A stretch of 37,425 bases of DNA from an uncultured Pelagibacteraceae bacterium (GTDB lineage: Bacteria; Pseudomonadota; Alphaproteobacteria; Pelagibacterales; Pelagibacteraceae): assembly GCA_902560805.1 (NCBI GenBank), contig CACENW010000007.1:1-37425 (forward strand), given 5' to 3'. Both the position numbers and the translations under genes were made by a program. Below, in pieces: positions 8,039 to 15,848 of this stretch. Under the pieces are notes generated by a model that worked only from the letters and a program-made list of their open reading frames with translations, did not search any database and was not told the DNA's origin. Each line of letters begins with the position of its first letter. Within the stretch, counting starts at the first letter, position 1.

Positions 8039-8956
8039 TTACTTTTTATATGAATTATTTGATTTAATTTTTAAAGCATTACCAACTTCAGTTCCAATTT
8101 CTTTAAACATACCAACATTACCAGATTTTTTTTCATAAAATATTTGAGAGCCATCTAATGAAAATAGTTCAGCTTCAACAGTAATTTTGTTCCCTTCTAT
8201 AATTGAATGAGCACCTATTGCTGTTTCGCAATCACCTTCCAATACTTTTAAAATATTTCTTTCTATATGAGCTCTCTTATATGTATCTTTGTGATTTATT
8301 TTTTCTAAAACTGATATGATTTCACTGTCATCGTCTCTACACTGTAAAGCAATAATACCTTGACCTGCACTTGGAATAATCTGATCAGTCGAAAAAATTT
8401 CTGAAATCTCATTATTTAAATTTAAATATTTAATACCTGTATAAGATAAAATTATTGCATCATAAATGCCTTCCTTTAACTTTTTGATTCTAGTATCCAC
8501 ATTTCCTCTTATTAATTTACAGCTAACATCTGATCTTATTTTTTTAATTTGAAATTCTCTTCTATAAGATGAAGTGCCCACTATTGCGTTTTGTTTTAAT
8601 TCTTTAATATTTTTCTTATCATTTGTTATTAAAATTTCTCTTGGATCAGTTCTCTCTAAAAATGATTCTGTTCTTAGTCCCTTAGTTTCAATTGCTGGCA
8701 TATCTTTCAATGCATGAACGGCTATATCAATTTTTTTTTCTTTAAGTTCTTTTTCGATTGTACTCGAAAATAAACCTTTACCACCAACTTCCGATAATCT
8801 TCGATCCTGTATTTGATCACCTTTTGTCGTAATAGTTTGAATAATGATCTGATCATCTGGTAAATTTAAAGCTTTAATAATTTTATCTTTAGCTTTTTGC
8901 GCATAAAGCATAGCCAATTTACTTCCTCTTGAGCCTATTATAATTTTTCTATTCAT
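8039..8956 (-). CDS. hemC: Hydroxymethylbilane synthase (porphobilinogen deaminase)
   Basis: HemC polymerises four porphobilinogens into hydroxymethylbilane using a covalent dipyrromethane cofactor. The N-terminal IIIGSRGSKLAMLYA, catalytic Asp in HALKDMP (D85), YRRE, GNVDTRI, SAGQG and the cofactor-attachment Cys in EGDCETAIGAHS (C243) are all present. An open frame reaches back 45 further codons through the tsaD promoter region and into tsaD. I choose the ATG at 8956 because MNRKIIIGSR is the expected N-terminus and gives the normal 305 residues. It is transcribed divergently from tsaD across a 55 bp gap, an arrangement common in Alphaproteobacteria. Confidence 0.95.
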   Translation of the reverse strand: MNRKIIIGSRGSKLAMLYAQKAKDKIIKALNLPDDQIIIQTITTKGDQIQDRRLSEVGGKGLFSSTIEKELKEKKIDIAVHALKDMPAIETKGLRTESFLERTDPREILITNDKKNIKELKQNAIVGTSSYRREFQIKKIRSDVSCKLIRGNVDTRIKKLKEGIYDAIILSYTGIKYLNLNNEISEIFSTDQIIPSAGQGIIALQCRDDDSEIISVLEKINHKDTYKRAHIERNILKVLEGDCETAIGAHSIIEGNKITVEAELFSLDGSQIFYEKKSGNVGMFKEIGTEVGNALKIKSNNSYKK

Positions 8957-8984
8957 TAAAAATTTATTTCTTACTTGTATTGAG

Positions 8985-8994
8985 ATTGTACAAT
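8985..8994. promoter_or_regulatory. Palindromic -10-like element between hemC and tsaD
   Basis: The 10-base palindrome ATTGTACAAT contains TACAAT on both strands, a five-of-six match to the -10 consensus in each direction. It is 18 bp upstream of the tsaD start and about 28 bp upstream of the hemC start, so one element could serve both divergent genes. No good -35 hexamer is visible at the right distance on either side, so the call rests on the symmetric -10 and its position alone. Confidence 0.35.
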
Positions 8995-9011
8995 TAATAA
9001 AAACTATTTGA

Positions 9012-10085
9012 ATGAGTAAAAAACCCTTAATTCTTGGAATAGAAACTAGCTGTGATGAGACGGCAGCATCTATAATAACTGAAAATGACAAAGGAATTCC
9101 AACAGTTTTATCTAATATCGTTTCTAGTCAAGTCGATGTTCACAAAGAATTTGGAGGAGTAGTTCCTGAACTAGCCGCAAGATCACATATCGAAAAAATA
9201 GATTGGATTGTTGAAAAAGCAATTGCTGATAGTGGTAAAAAAATTGAGGAAATTGATGCGGTTGCTTCAACTGCTGGCCCTGGTTTAATTGTTTGTTTAT
9301 CAGTTGGTTTAAGTTTCGGAAAAGCTTTTGCAAGCGCAATCAATAAACCTTTTATAGCAGTTAATCACCTTGAGGGTCATGCATTAAGTCCTAAATTAAA
9401 TTCTCATTTAAATTATCCCTATCTATTATTGCTTATTTCAGGAGGTCATTCACAATATTTAAGTGTTCAAGGTCTTGGAAAATATAAAAGACTAGGAACA
9501 ACTATTGATGATGCATTAGGTGAAGCCTTTGACAAAACAGCTAAACTTTTAGGAATTGAATTTCCTGGTGGACCACAAATCGAAGTTTTGGCGAAAAAAG
9601 GAAATCCAGAAAAATATGATTTACCTAAACCAATTTTTAATAAGGGTGGATGTAATTTATCTTTTGCAGGATTAAAAACAGCAATTTTAAAAATTGCAAA
9701 ATCTATAAAAACAGAACAAGAAAAATTTGACTTGGCAGCTTCTTTTCAAAAAACTGTTGAAGAAATTCTTTATAAGAAAACTAAAATAGCATTTGAAGAG
9801 TTTGAAAAAGATAATGAATTAAAAGAAAAAGTTTTTGTAGTAGCTGGTGGAGTTGCTGCTAACAAGAAAATTAGATCTATGTTAATTAATTTATGTGAAG
9901 CTAATAATTACAAAAGTATATTTCCACCAATAGAACTTTGTGGGGACAATGCTGCAATGATTGCAATGGTAGGTCTGGAAAAATATAAATTAAATGAATT
10001 TAATAATTTAGATTATCCAGCAAAACCAAGATGGCCATTAGATGAGAAAGCTGCTTTTTTAAAAGGAGCAGGAATACAACTGTAA
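9012..10085 (+). CDS. tsaD: tRNA N6-threonylcarbamoyladenosine transferase
   Basis: TsaD (Gcp/YgjD/Kae1) transfers the threonylcarbamoyl group to A37 of ANN-decoding tRNAs, working with TsaB and TsaE. Visible are the N-terminal ASKHA motif LGIETSCDET, the PELAARSHIE segment, metal-binding H119 and H123 in AVNHLEGH, LISGGHSQ, the GGPQIE loop and the C-terminal GDNAAMIA motif. The length of 357 residues is typical. It starts 55 bp from divergent hemC and overlaps the EVE-domain gene by one base. No Shine-Dalgarno sequence is evident before the ATG. Confidence 0.96.
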   Translation: MSKKPLILGIETSCDETAASIITENDKGIPTVLSNIVSSQVDVHKEFGGVVPELAARSHIEKIDWIVEKAIADSGKKIEEIDAVASTAGPGLIVCLSVGLSFGKAFASAINKPFIAVNHLEGHALSPKLNSHLNYPYLLLLISGGHSQYLSVQGLGKYKRLGTTIDDALGEAFDKTAKLLGIEFPGGPQIEVLAKKGNPEKYDLPKPIFNKGGCNLSFAGLKTAILKIAKSIKTEQEKFDLAASFQKTVEEILYKKTKIAFEEFEKDNELKEKVFVVAGGVAANKKIRSMLINLCEANNYKSIFPPIELCGDNAAMIAMVGLEKYKLNEFNNLDYPAKPRWPLDEKAAFLKGAGIQL

Positions 10086-10498
10086 TGAAATACTGGTTAT
10101 TAAAATCTGAACCAGATGTTTGGTCAATTGATCAACAAATAAAAGCTGGCAAAAAAGGTGCGCCGTGGGATGGTGTTAGAAATTATCAAGCAGCAAATAA
10201 TCTCAAAAGCATGAAGAAAGGTGATCTATGTTTTTTTTATCACTCTAATATTGGCAAAGAAGTAGTTGGGATAGTAAAAGTAATAAAAGAACACTATTTA
10301 GATAAAACTGACAAGACTGGAAGATTTGTTGCTGTAACAGTCCAATTTAAAAGCAAGTTCTCTAAACCAGTGACTCTTGAAAATATTAAAAAAAATAAGG
10401 ATTTAAGGGATTTAGCGCTCATAAAACAAAGTAGACTTTCAGTAATGCCAATTGATGATAAAAGCTGGAAAATTATAAATAACATGAGTAAAATTTAA
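10085..10498 (+). CDS. EVE-domain protein (YTH/PUA-like fold)
   Basis: A 137-residue single EVE domain. The N-terminal MKYWLLKSEPDVWS, then WDGVRNYQAANNL, GDLCFFYHS and VVGIVKV are the family's landmarks. EVE domains share a fold with YTH and PUA RNA-binding domains, and members are thought to recognise modified bases in nucleic acids. Some occur in defence systems, but this solo form next to tsaD is the common housekeeping type in Alphaproteobacteria. The start overlaps the tsaD stop by one base (TAATG), implying translational coupling. The function in the cell is not established. Confidence 0.9.
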   Translation: MKYWLLKSEPDVWSIDQQIKAGKKGAPWDGVRNYQAANNLKSMKKGDLCFFYHSNIGKEVVGIVKVIKEHYLDKTDKTGRFVAVTVQFKSKFSKPVTLENIKKNKDLRDLALIKQSRLSVMPIDDKSWKIINNMSKI

Positions 10499-10511
10499 AA
10501 AAAAATAATCC

Positions 10512-12578
10512 ATGCCAAAAAAAAAGAAAAAAGCAAAATCTAAAAAAAAAACTAAAGTAAGAAAGAAAACTGCAGTTAAGAAAAAAACTAAAGTTAAAAG
10601 AAAAAAATCAAAAAAAAATTTAAAACAAAGTGAAAAACCTAGTCCAGAATTAATTATAAAAACTAAACCTGAATGGATTAAAAGCAGTTTAGCCAACAAA
10701 AGTAAATACGAGCAAAAATATTCTCAATCTATAAAAAATAACGATGAATTTTGGAAAAAAGAAGGAAAAAGAATTACTTGGATAAAACCGTATAAAAAAA
10801 TTAAAGATTATAAATATAGTTCTAAGGAAGTAAAAATTAAATGGTTTGAAGATGGGACACTGAATGCGTCTGCAAACTGTATCGATAGACATCTAAAAGA
10901 TAAAAAAGATAAAACAGCAATTATTTGGGTTGGTGATGATCCAAAAGATAGTCAAAAAATTACTTACAAACAACTTCACCAAAAAGTTTCTAAAGCTGCA
11001 AATGGTTTAAAAAAATTAGGTATTAAAAAAGGGGATAGAGTTACGATTTATCTTACAATGATACCAGAACTTGCTATTTTAATGTTAGCGTGTGTTAGAA
11101 TAGGTGCGGTCCACTCAATTATTTTTGGAGGTTTTTCAGCAGACTCTATTTCAGGAAGAGTGAATGACTGTGAATCTGAATACATAATTACAGCTGATGA
11201 AGGTGTTAGAGGTGGAAAAACTATTCCTTTAAAAGAAACAACTGATGAAGCATTAGAAAGCTGTCCTAATATAAAAAAATGTATCGTTGTTAAACGTACT
11301 GGTAATTCAATTAGTTGGAATTATGATAGAGATGTTTGGTATCATGATTTAATTAAGGATGTTCCTTCTCAGTGTGAGCCTGAAGAAATGAACGCCGAAG
11401 ATCCTCTATTTATTTTATACACATCAGGTTCAACTGGAAAACCAAAGGGCGTTTTGCATACAACAGGTGGTTACATGGTGTATGCATCAATGACTCATCA
11501 ATATATTTTTAATTACAAACCAAAAGATATTTATTGGTGTACCGCTGATATTGGTTGGGTAACAGGTCACAGTTATATTATCTATGGTCCCCTTTCAAAC
11601 GGTGCAACAACTATAATGTTTGAGGGAATACCTAACTATCCTGATAGTTCTAGATGGTGGCAAATAGTAGATAAATATAAAGTAAATACCTTTTATACTG
11701 CACCTACTGCAATTAGAGCCCTAATGAGAGAAGGTGATAAGCCTGTCAAAAAAACTTCTAGAAAATCTTTAAAATTACTTGGAACTGTTGGTGAACCAAT
11801 AAACCCTGAAGCTTGGATGTGGTATTATAAAACAGTTGGAAATTCTAAATGCCCAATTGTAGATACGTGGTGGCAGACAGAAACAGGAGGGATATTAATT
11901 GCCCCTCAAACAGGTGCCATTCCACTAAAACCTGGTTCTGCAACAAAGCCCTTTTATGGAATAAAACCTATGTTAGTTGATAAATCAGGCAAAGAAATTA
12001 AAGGACCCGGAGAAGGAAGGCTTTGTATAGCACAATCATGGCCTGGACAAATGAGAACAGTATATGGTGATCATCAAAGATTTATTGATACTTATTTTTC
12101 TCAGTTTGAGGGTAAATATTTTACTGGTGATGGATGTCGAAGAGATAAAGATGGATATTACTGGATTACAGGTCGGGTAGATGATGTAATTATTGTTTCA
12201 GGCCACAATTTGGGTACTGCCGAAATTGAAAGTGCATTCGTAGCTCATCCAAAGGTTGCAGAAGCAGCAGTCGTAGGTTATCCACACGATATTAAAGGTA
12301 ATGGATTATATTGTTATGTAACTTTAAATGCTGGTGAAAGAGAAACTGGTGAACTCGAAAGAGATCTAAAACTTTGGGTTAGAAAGCAAATTGGTCCACT
12401 TGCTACACCTGATTTAATTCATTTCACTCCAGGACTTCCAAAAACAAGATCTGGAAAAATTATGAGAAGAATTTTAAGAAAAATTGCTGCAAATGAACAC
12501 GGTCAATTGGGAGATACAACCACATTAGCTGATCCTAGCGTTGTAGAAAGTTTGGTTGAAAATAGAAAAAATATTTAA
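10512..12578 (+). CDS. acsA: Acetyl-CoA synthetase with lysine-rich N-terminal tail
   Basis: Acs makes acetyl-CoA from acetate, ATP and CoA through an acetyl-AMP intermediate. Adenylate-forming motifs are intact: [40 protein letters not shown] and the C-terminal TRSGKIMRR with catalytic lysine K649, the residue acetylated by Pat/AcuA-type enzymes in other bacteria. The core begins near residue 50 ([18 protein letters not shown]). The unusual part is residues 1-42: 22 Lys and 2 Arg in the first 40, with two 12-residue repeats starting KKKTKV at residues 11 and 23. No ATG lies between this start and the core, so the tail is probably translated. It follows the EVE gene by 13 bp with no evident Shine-Dalgarno. 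Confidence 0.95.
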   Translation: MPKKKKKAKSKKKTKVRKKTAVKKKTKVKRKKSKKNLKQSEKPSPELIIKTKPEWIKSSLANKSKYEQKYSQSIKNNDEFWKKEGKRITWIKPYKKIKDYKYSSKEVKIKWFEDGTLNASANCIDRHLKDKKDKTAIIWVGDDPKDSQKITYKQLHQKVSKAANGLKKLGIKKGDRVTIYLTMIPELAILMLACVRIGAVHSIIFGGFSADSISGRVNDCESEYIITADEGVRGGKTIPLKETTDEALESCPNIKKCIVVKRTGNSISWNYDRDVWYHDLIKDVPSQCEPEEMNAEDPLFILYTSGSTGKPKGVLHTTGGYMVYASMTHQYIFNYKPKDIYWCTADIGWVTGHSYIIYGPLSNGATTIMFEGIPNYPDSSRWWQIVDKYKVNTFYTAPTAIRALMREGDKPVKKTSRKSLKLLGTVGEPINPEAWMWYYKTVGNSKCPIVDTWWQTETGGILIAPQTGAIPLKPGSATKPFYGIKPMLVDKSGKEIKGPGEGRLCIAQSWPGQMRTVYGDHQRFIDTYFSQFEGKYFTGDGCRRDKDGYYWITGRVDDVIIVSGHNLGTAEIESAFVAHPKVAEAAVVGYPHDIKGNGLYCYVTLNAGERETGELERDLKLWVRKQIGPLATPDLIHFTPGLPKTRSGKIMRRILRKIAANEHGQLGDTTTLADPSVVESLVENRKNI
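10542..10613 (+). repeat. Two imperfect 36-bp tandem units in the acs 5' end
   Basis: Two adjacent 36-base units (10542-10577 and 10578-10613) encode [12 protein letters not shown] and [12 protein letters not shown]. Both begin with three Lys codons followed by ACT AAA GT(A/T). The units are in frame and lie inside long A runs, so slippage or unequal crossing over could change their number. The similarity is partly a consequence of low complexity, so I treat them as a weak repeat. Confidence 0.5.
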
Positions 12579-13198
12579 AACTGTATTCTATCTTTAAATT
12601 CTTTTTTAATAACATCCCATTTTAAAATAACAGAATTTAAAACTATTTTTCTATCAAGAGTTTTTAATTCGTCAGCTATTGGTGCCCATTTATATAATGA
12701 TAATGCACTCGGGTTGAAGGGACGGTCATCATGATACTTTTCCCAATCAATTTTAATCAATCTTTCATCAAATTCTTTTTTCGCTTCTTCGATGATATTT
12801 AAAGGCATGTTATTTGTTGTTTCGTCATCTAAAATTTTTAAAAAAATTTCCTTAGCTTTATTTAATTCACTGAAACTAGAATTAACTTTTAAATAAGAAA
12901 AAGTGAAGAAAGTTAAATCTTGAAGAGCAACGGAATAGATATTCCATTTAGCTTCATTTACAGATTTCATAAATTCATCATTATCAAAATGGAGAACATA
13001 TCTTGTTCCCATTCTTGTTTTTAAATAACTATAAAGTGTAACTTGTGATACCCACGCAGATTTTGTTTGAATAAATTCTTCTAACTCATCTAAAGTTTTA
13101 ATTTTTGATTTTGGAATCAAAGCTTTAAATAAAGATAAGAAATAAACTTTGAAATCACTTAAAGATAAATCTTTCCAACTTAAATTTTTTTTATCCAT
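12575..13198 (-). CDS. Conserved-looking protein of unknown function
   Basis: A 207-residue protein that I do not recognise. It has no signal peptide or membrane helix and looks mainly alpha-helical. The middle contains [20 protein letters not shown] and [20 protein letters not shown], and the C-terminal part [20 protein letters not shown]. The composition (Trp, Phe, Asp, Lys) and the well-mixed codon use look like a true soluble protein. It converges on acs with a 4 bp overlap and is divergent from the symporter operon across a 121 bp gap. The ATG at 13198 is the furthest upstream and sensible. Its position beside acs and the symporter might hint at a link to the same process, but nothing in the sequence shows one. 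Confidence 0.7.
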   Translation of the reverse strand: MDKKNLSWKDLSLSDFKVYFLSLFKALIPKSKIKTLDELEEFIQTKSAWVSQVTLYSYLKTRMGTRYVLHFDNDEFMKSVNEAKWNIYSVALQDLTFFTFSYLKVNSSFSELNKAKEIFLKILDDETTNNMPLNIIEEAKKEFDERLIKIDWEKYHDDRPFNPSALSLYKWAPIADELKTLDRKIVLNSVILKWDVIKKEFKDRIQF

Positions 13199-13214
13199 AA
13201 AAAGTTAATTTTAT

Positions 13215-13314
13215 TGAAAATATATGAAAAAATTAACCTAATACGGCTATTTTTACACTTTTATTCTCTTTCATAATGGTTATGGTTTTATCAGTTATAA
13301 CTAAAAAAGAGAGG
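13215..13314 (+). promoter_or_regulatory. Leader region of the symporter operon with strong RBS
   Basis: The gap between the divergent genes holds a weak promoter candidate, TTGAAA at 13215-13220 with CCTAAT 17 bases later, and a 10-base palindrome AGTTATAACT at 13293-13302. The clear element is GAGAGG at 13309-13314, five bases before the ATG at 13320. It is one of the few convincing Shine-Dalgarno sequences in the window. The promoter part is tentative and the ribosome binding site is well supported. Confidence 0.45.
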
Positions 13315-13319
13315 TATAC

Positions 13320-13580
13320 ATGGCGAAAAACGCTCAACACTGGGAAAAGACCAGAGGTTTGCTATTTGTAACACTAGCAATCTGGGCCATATTCTCAATG
13401 GGTATATTCCTTTTCGGAGCTGAAATGAACGAAGTTACAGGGCCTTTTGGGTATCCATTAACTTATTGGTTCACTTGTCAGGGTTCTCTTGCGATATTTG
13501 TGATCCTTATTTTCTGGTTTGCAGGTAGACAAGAAAAAATTGATGAAGAGTTCGGCTTCAGTGAAAAAGGAGACGACTAA
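13320..13580 (+). CDS. DUF4212 small subunit of a Na+/solute symporter
   Basis: An 86-residue protein of the DUF4212 family (putative sodium/substrate symporter small subunit). Two membrane helices are seen at about residues 14-34 and 48-67, with family motifs HWEKTRGLL at the N-terminus and FGYPLTYWFTCQGS between the helices. The tail is acidic. In this family the small protein is always encoded beside an SSS-family permease, as here, where the next start codon overlaps its stop by one base. It is preceded by a strong GAGAGG ribosome binding site. Codons such as TTC, ATC and AAC are more frequent than in neighbouring genes, which suggests high expression. Confidence 0.92.
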   Translation: MAKNAQHWEKTRGLLFVTLAIWAIFSMGIFLFGAEMNEVTGPFGYPLTYWFTCQGSLAIFVILIFWFAGRQEKIDEEFGFSEKGDD

Positions 13581-15394
13581 TGATTAAAGGTAATTTTATA
13601 GATAACTTGCCTAAAGTTTATGGAATCTACACTGGTGGATTTATTGGTTTCATAATCTTAATGGCAATTGGTGAGCAGATGGGTATGTCTGCAAAAGCAA
13701 TTGGTATTTGCTTTGTAGGTTTTACCATTTTCATCTACGCACTAATTGGCTGGCTATCTCGAACAGCTCAAGCAAGTAACTATTACGTAGCTGGAAGAAC
13801 AGTTCCAACTGTGTTCAACGGAATGGCAACAGCAGCCGACTGGATGTCTGGTGCTTCATTCGTTGCAATGGCGGGTGGTATTTACTTCAAAGGTTATGGA
13901 TATATGGCTTTGCTTGTAGGTTGGACAGGTGGTTATGTGTTAGTTGCAACTTTATTAGCACCATACTTAAGAAAATTTGGCTGTTACACAGTTCCAGATT
14001 TCGTGGGTACAAGATACGGTGGTAATACTGCAAGATTGATGGCAGTAATAGTTTTAACTGTTGCATCATTCACTTACGTGACTGCACAAATTAACGCTAC
14101 AGGTACTATTGCAGCTGTTGCTTTAGATATCCCATTCCAATACGCAGTATATGTTGGACTAGTAAGTATTTTACTATGTTCAATGCTTGGTGGTATGAGA
14201 GGGGTAACTTGGACACAGGTTGCACAATACATTGTACTAATTATAGCTTACCTACTTCCAGTATTCTGGATCAGTAACAACATAGGTGCAGGTTTCTTCC
14301 CTCACTTCATGTTAGCTGATGAAGTTGCTAGAATCGGTGAGTTAGAACAACAGTTTGGTTTTGTTAAAAACTCTGCTGCTGATTTAGCTACAGTGCCTAA
14401 AGGGTTAGCTGGTATTACTAAGGCTCACTCTGAAGTAAACGCAACACCTTGGGCTTTCATCTCATTAGCACTAGCAATGATGATGGGAACTGCTTCATTA
14501 CCACACGTAATGATGAGGTTCTTTACTACTCCAAGTGTAAAAGCAGCTAGAAAATCAGTAGGTTGGTCAGTATTCTTTATCTTCCTACTTTATTCTTCTG
14601 CACCAATGTTAGCGACACTATCTAAACTTGCTTTGATTGATCCAAACTTACCAACAGGTATTATTGGTAAATCAATTGCAGAAGTTCAAGCAATCGATTG
14701 GTATCAAAACTGGAACCAAGCAAATCTGATGTTTGTAAGCGACTTTAACGGAAATGGAACTGTTGAATTAAACGAGTTCTTCATGGGAGGTAAAGCCGTA
14801 GTATTAGCAACGCCAGAAATTGCAGGATTACCTTATGTAATCTCAGGTCTAGTTGCTGCTGGAGGTTTAGCAGCCGCGATGTCAACTGCAGATGGTTTGA
14901 TTCTTGCAATCGCAAATGCTATCTCGCATGACGTTTACTACAAAATGGTAGACCCTAAAGCAGAGACAGCTAAGAGACTAGTTGTTGCAAGGGTATTACT
15001 TGTAGTGATTGGTTTTGCAGGAGCAACTATTGCAGCAATGGAGATCCAAGGTATTTTAGGTTCAGTTATCTGGGCTTTTGACTTTGCTATGTCTGGATTG
15101 TTCTGGCCACTTGTACTTGGTGTGTGGTGGAAGAGAGCTAATAAAGAAGGTGCTATAGCTGGTATGGTCTTAGGATTAGTTTCTGGATTTGCGTATCTAG
15201 TTTGGGTACGAAGTGGTGGAAGCGGATTCTTAGGTATTACTCAGTTAACATTTGGTATCTTCGGATCTACTGTTAGCTTAGTAGCTATGGTTGTTGTAAG
15301 TTTAATGACTTCAGAACCTAGCGCTGCAACACAAAAAATGGTTGATGATTCTAGGGTACCTGCGGGTGCATCTGTAATCGGCGGCCAAAAATAA
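13580..15394 (+). CDS. SSS-family Na+/solute symporter, VC_2705-like (acetate-type candidate)
   Basis: A 604-residue permease of the sodium:solute symporter family, in the subgroup paired with DUF4212 (VC_2705-like, near ActP). About thirteen helices are expected. Visible landmarks are NYYVAGRTVPTVFNGMATAADWMSGASF near the N-terminus, the LPHVMMRFFTTPSVKAARKS block, and GLPYVISGLVAAGGLAAAMSTADG for the Na+-site helix. Acs lies 1 kb upstream and subgroup members are often near acs, so a short monocarboxylate such as acetate is the best guess; the substrate is not proven. Residues 388-399 form a canonical EF-hand-like loop (D388, N390, N392, G393, E396, E399) in the loop before the GLPYVISG helix. 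AAGGAG at 13567-13572 is a strong RBS, and C-ending codons are enriched. Confidence 0.92.
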   Translation: MIKGNFIDNLPKVYGIYTGGFIGFIILMAIGEQMGMSAKAIGICFVGFTIFIYALIGWLSRTAQASNYYVAGRTVPTVFNGMATAADWMSGASFVAMAGGIYFKGYGYMALLVGWTGGYVLVATLLAPYLRKFGCYTVPDFVGTRYGGNTARLMAVIVLTVASFTYVTAQINATGTIAAVALDIPFQYAVYVGLVSILLCSMLGGMRGVTWTQVAQYIVLIIAYLLPVFWISNNIGAGFFPHFMLADEVARIGELEQQFGFVKNSAADLATVPKGLAGITKAHSEVNATPWAFISLALAMMMGTASLPHVMMRFFTTPSVKAARKSVGWSVFFIFLLYSSAPMLATLSKLALIDPNLPTGIIGKSIAEVQAIDWYQNWNQANLMFVSDFNGNGTVELNEFFMGGKAVVLATPEIAGLPYVISGLVAAGGLAAAMSTADGLILAIANAISHDVYYKMVDPKAETAKRLVVARVLLVVIGFAGATIAAMEIQGILGSVIWAFDFAMSGLFWPLVLGVWWKRANKEGAIAGMVLGLVSGFAYLVWVRSGGSGFLGITQLTFGIFGSTVSLVAMVVVSLMTSEPSAATQKMVDDSRVPAGASVIGGQK

Positions 15395-15405
15395 ATAATC
15401 TTTTT

Positions 15406-15437
15406 AAGGGGCGATTAATTTCGCCCCTTTTATTTCT
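15406..15437 (+). terminator. Rho-independent terminator after the symporter operon
   Basis: A perfect 9-bp stem (15406-15414 with 15421-15429), five of the nine pairs being consecutive G-C pairs, encloses a 6-base loop and is followed by a T-rich tract. It begins 11 bases after the symporter stop. It is by far the most GC-rich short element in this AT-rich window and the only clear intrinsic terminator I find. Confidence 0.92.
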
Positions 15438-15463
15438 TTTTAAGATCAAATATAAATTCCTTA

Positions 15464-15820
15464 ATGTCTGCTAACTTTCATCCTTTAGTTTATATAATTG
15501 ATTATATTCTTGGAATTATAATGTGGACTTTAGTTGGAAGAGTAGCAATGAACATCTTTCAGAGAGAAGACTCAAATTTCTTCTTTATGAAAGCTTTTGT
15601 AAAATTTACTAATCCTCTATTAAGAATTTTTAGACCTGTTACTCCTTCTTTCATAATTCAACCATTGGTACCACTTTATGTGGCTTGGTTCTTTTTCATG
15701 ATTAGATTTTATTTGATGCCTTGGATTTTAGGATATTCAGTAATGGGTATGTTGTCATTTCCTCTTGAAAGTGAAATTTCTAGGCAGATTTATCAATTTT
15801 TTAATTCAATTAAATTTTAA
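15464..15820 (+). CDS. YggT-like small membrane protein
   Basis: A 118-residue membrane protein with helices at about residues 8-30 and 66-98. The segment KFTNPLLRIFRPVTPSF followed by a hydrophobic helix resembles the YggT signature (Pro-Leu-Leu-x-x-x-Arg-x-x-x-Pro), so I read it as a divergent relative of that family. A second, more typical YggT lies at 5964-6254. It starts 27 bp after the symporter terminator and is followed by rpe after 28 bp, so it probably begins a new transcription unit containing rpe, the heparinase-like gene and purH. The function is unknown. Confidence 0.65.
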   Translation: MSANFHPLVYIIDYILGIIMWTLVGRVAMNIFQREDSNFFFMKAFVKFTNPLLRIFRPVTPSFIIQPLVPLYVAWFFFMIRFYLMPWILGYSVMGMLSFPLESEISRQIYQFFNSIKF

Positions 15821-15848
15821 AAATTGGTACTAGTAAGTCTAGATATCA

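Noticed and set aside
8957..9091. An N-terminal extension of hemC by 45 residues into the tsaD gene
   Set aside because: The extra residues show no HemC similarity and run through the tsaD promoter region. MNRKIIIGSR at 8956 is the standard N-terminus.
10439..10699. A Phe/Leu-rich membrane-like open frame on the minus strand opposite the acs 5' end
   Set aside because: It is simply the complement of the AAA-rich lysine tail, since poly-A read backwards gives TTT (Phe). It overlaps acs and the EVE gene completely.
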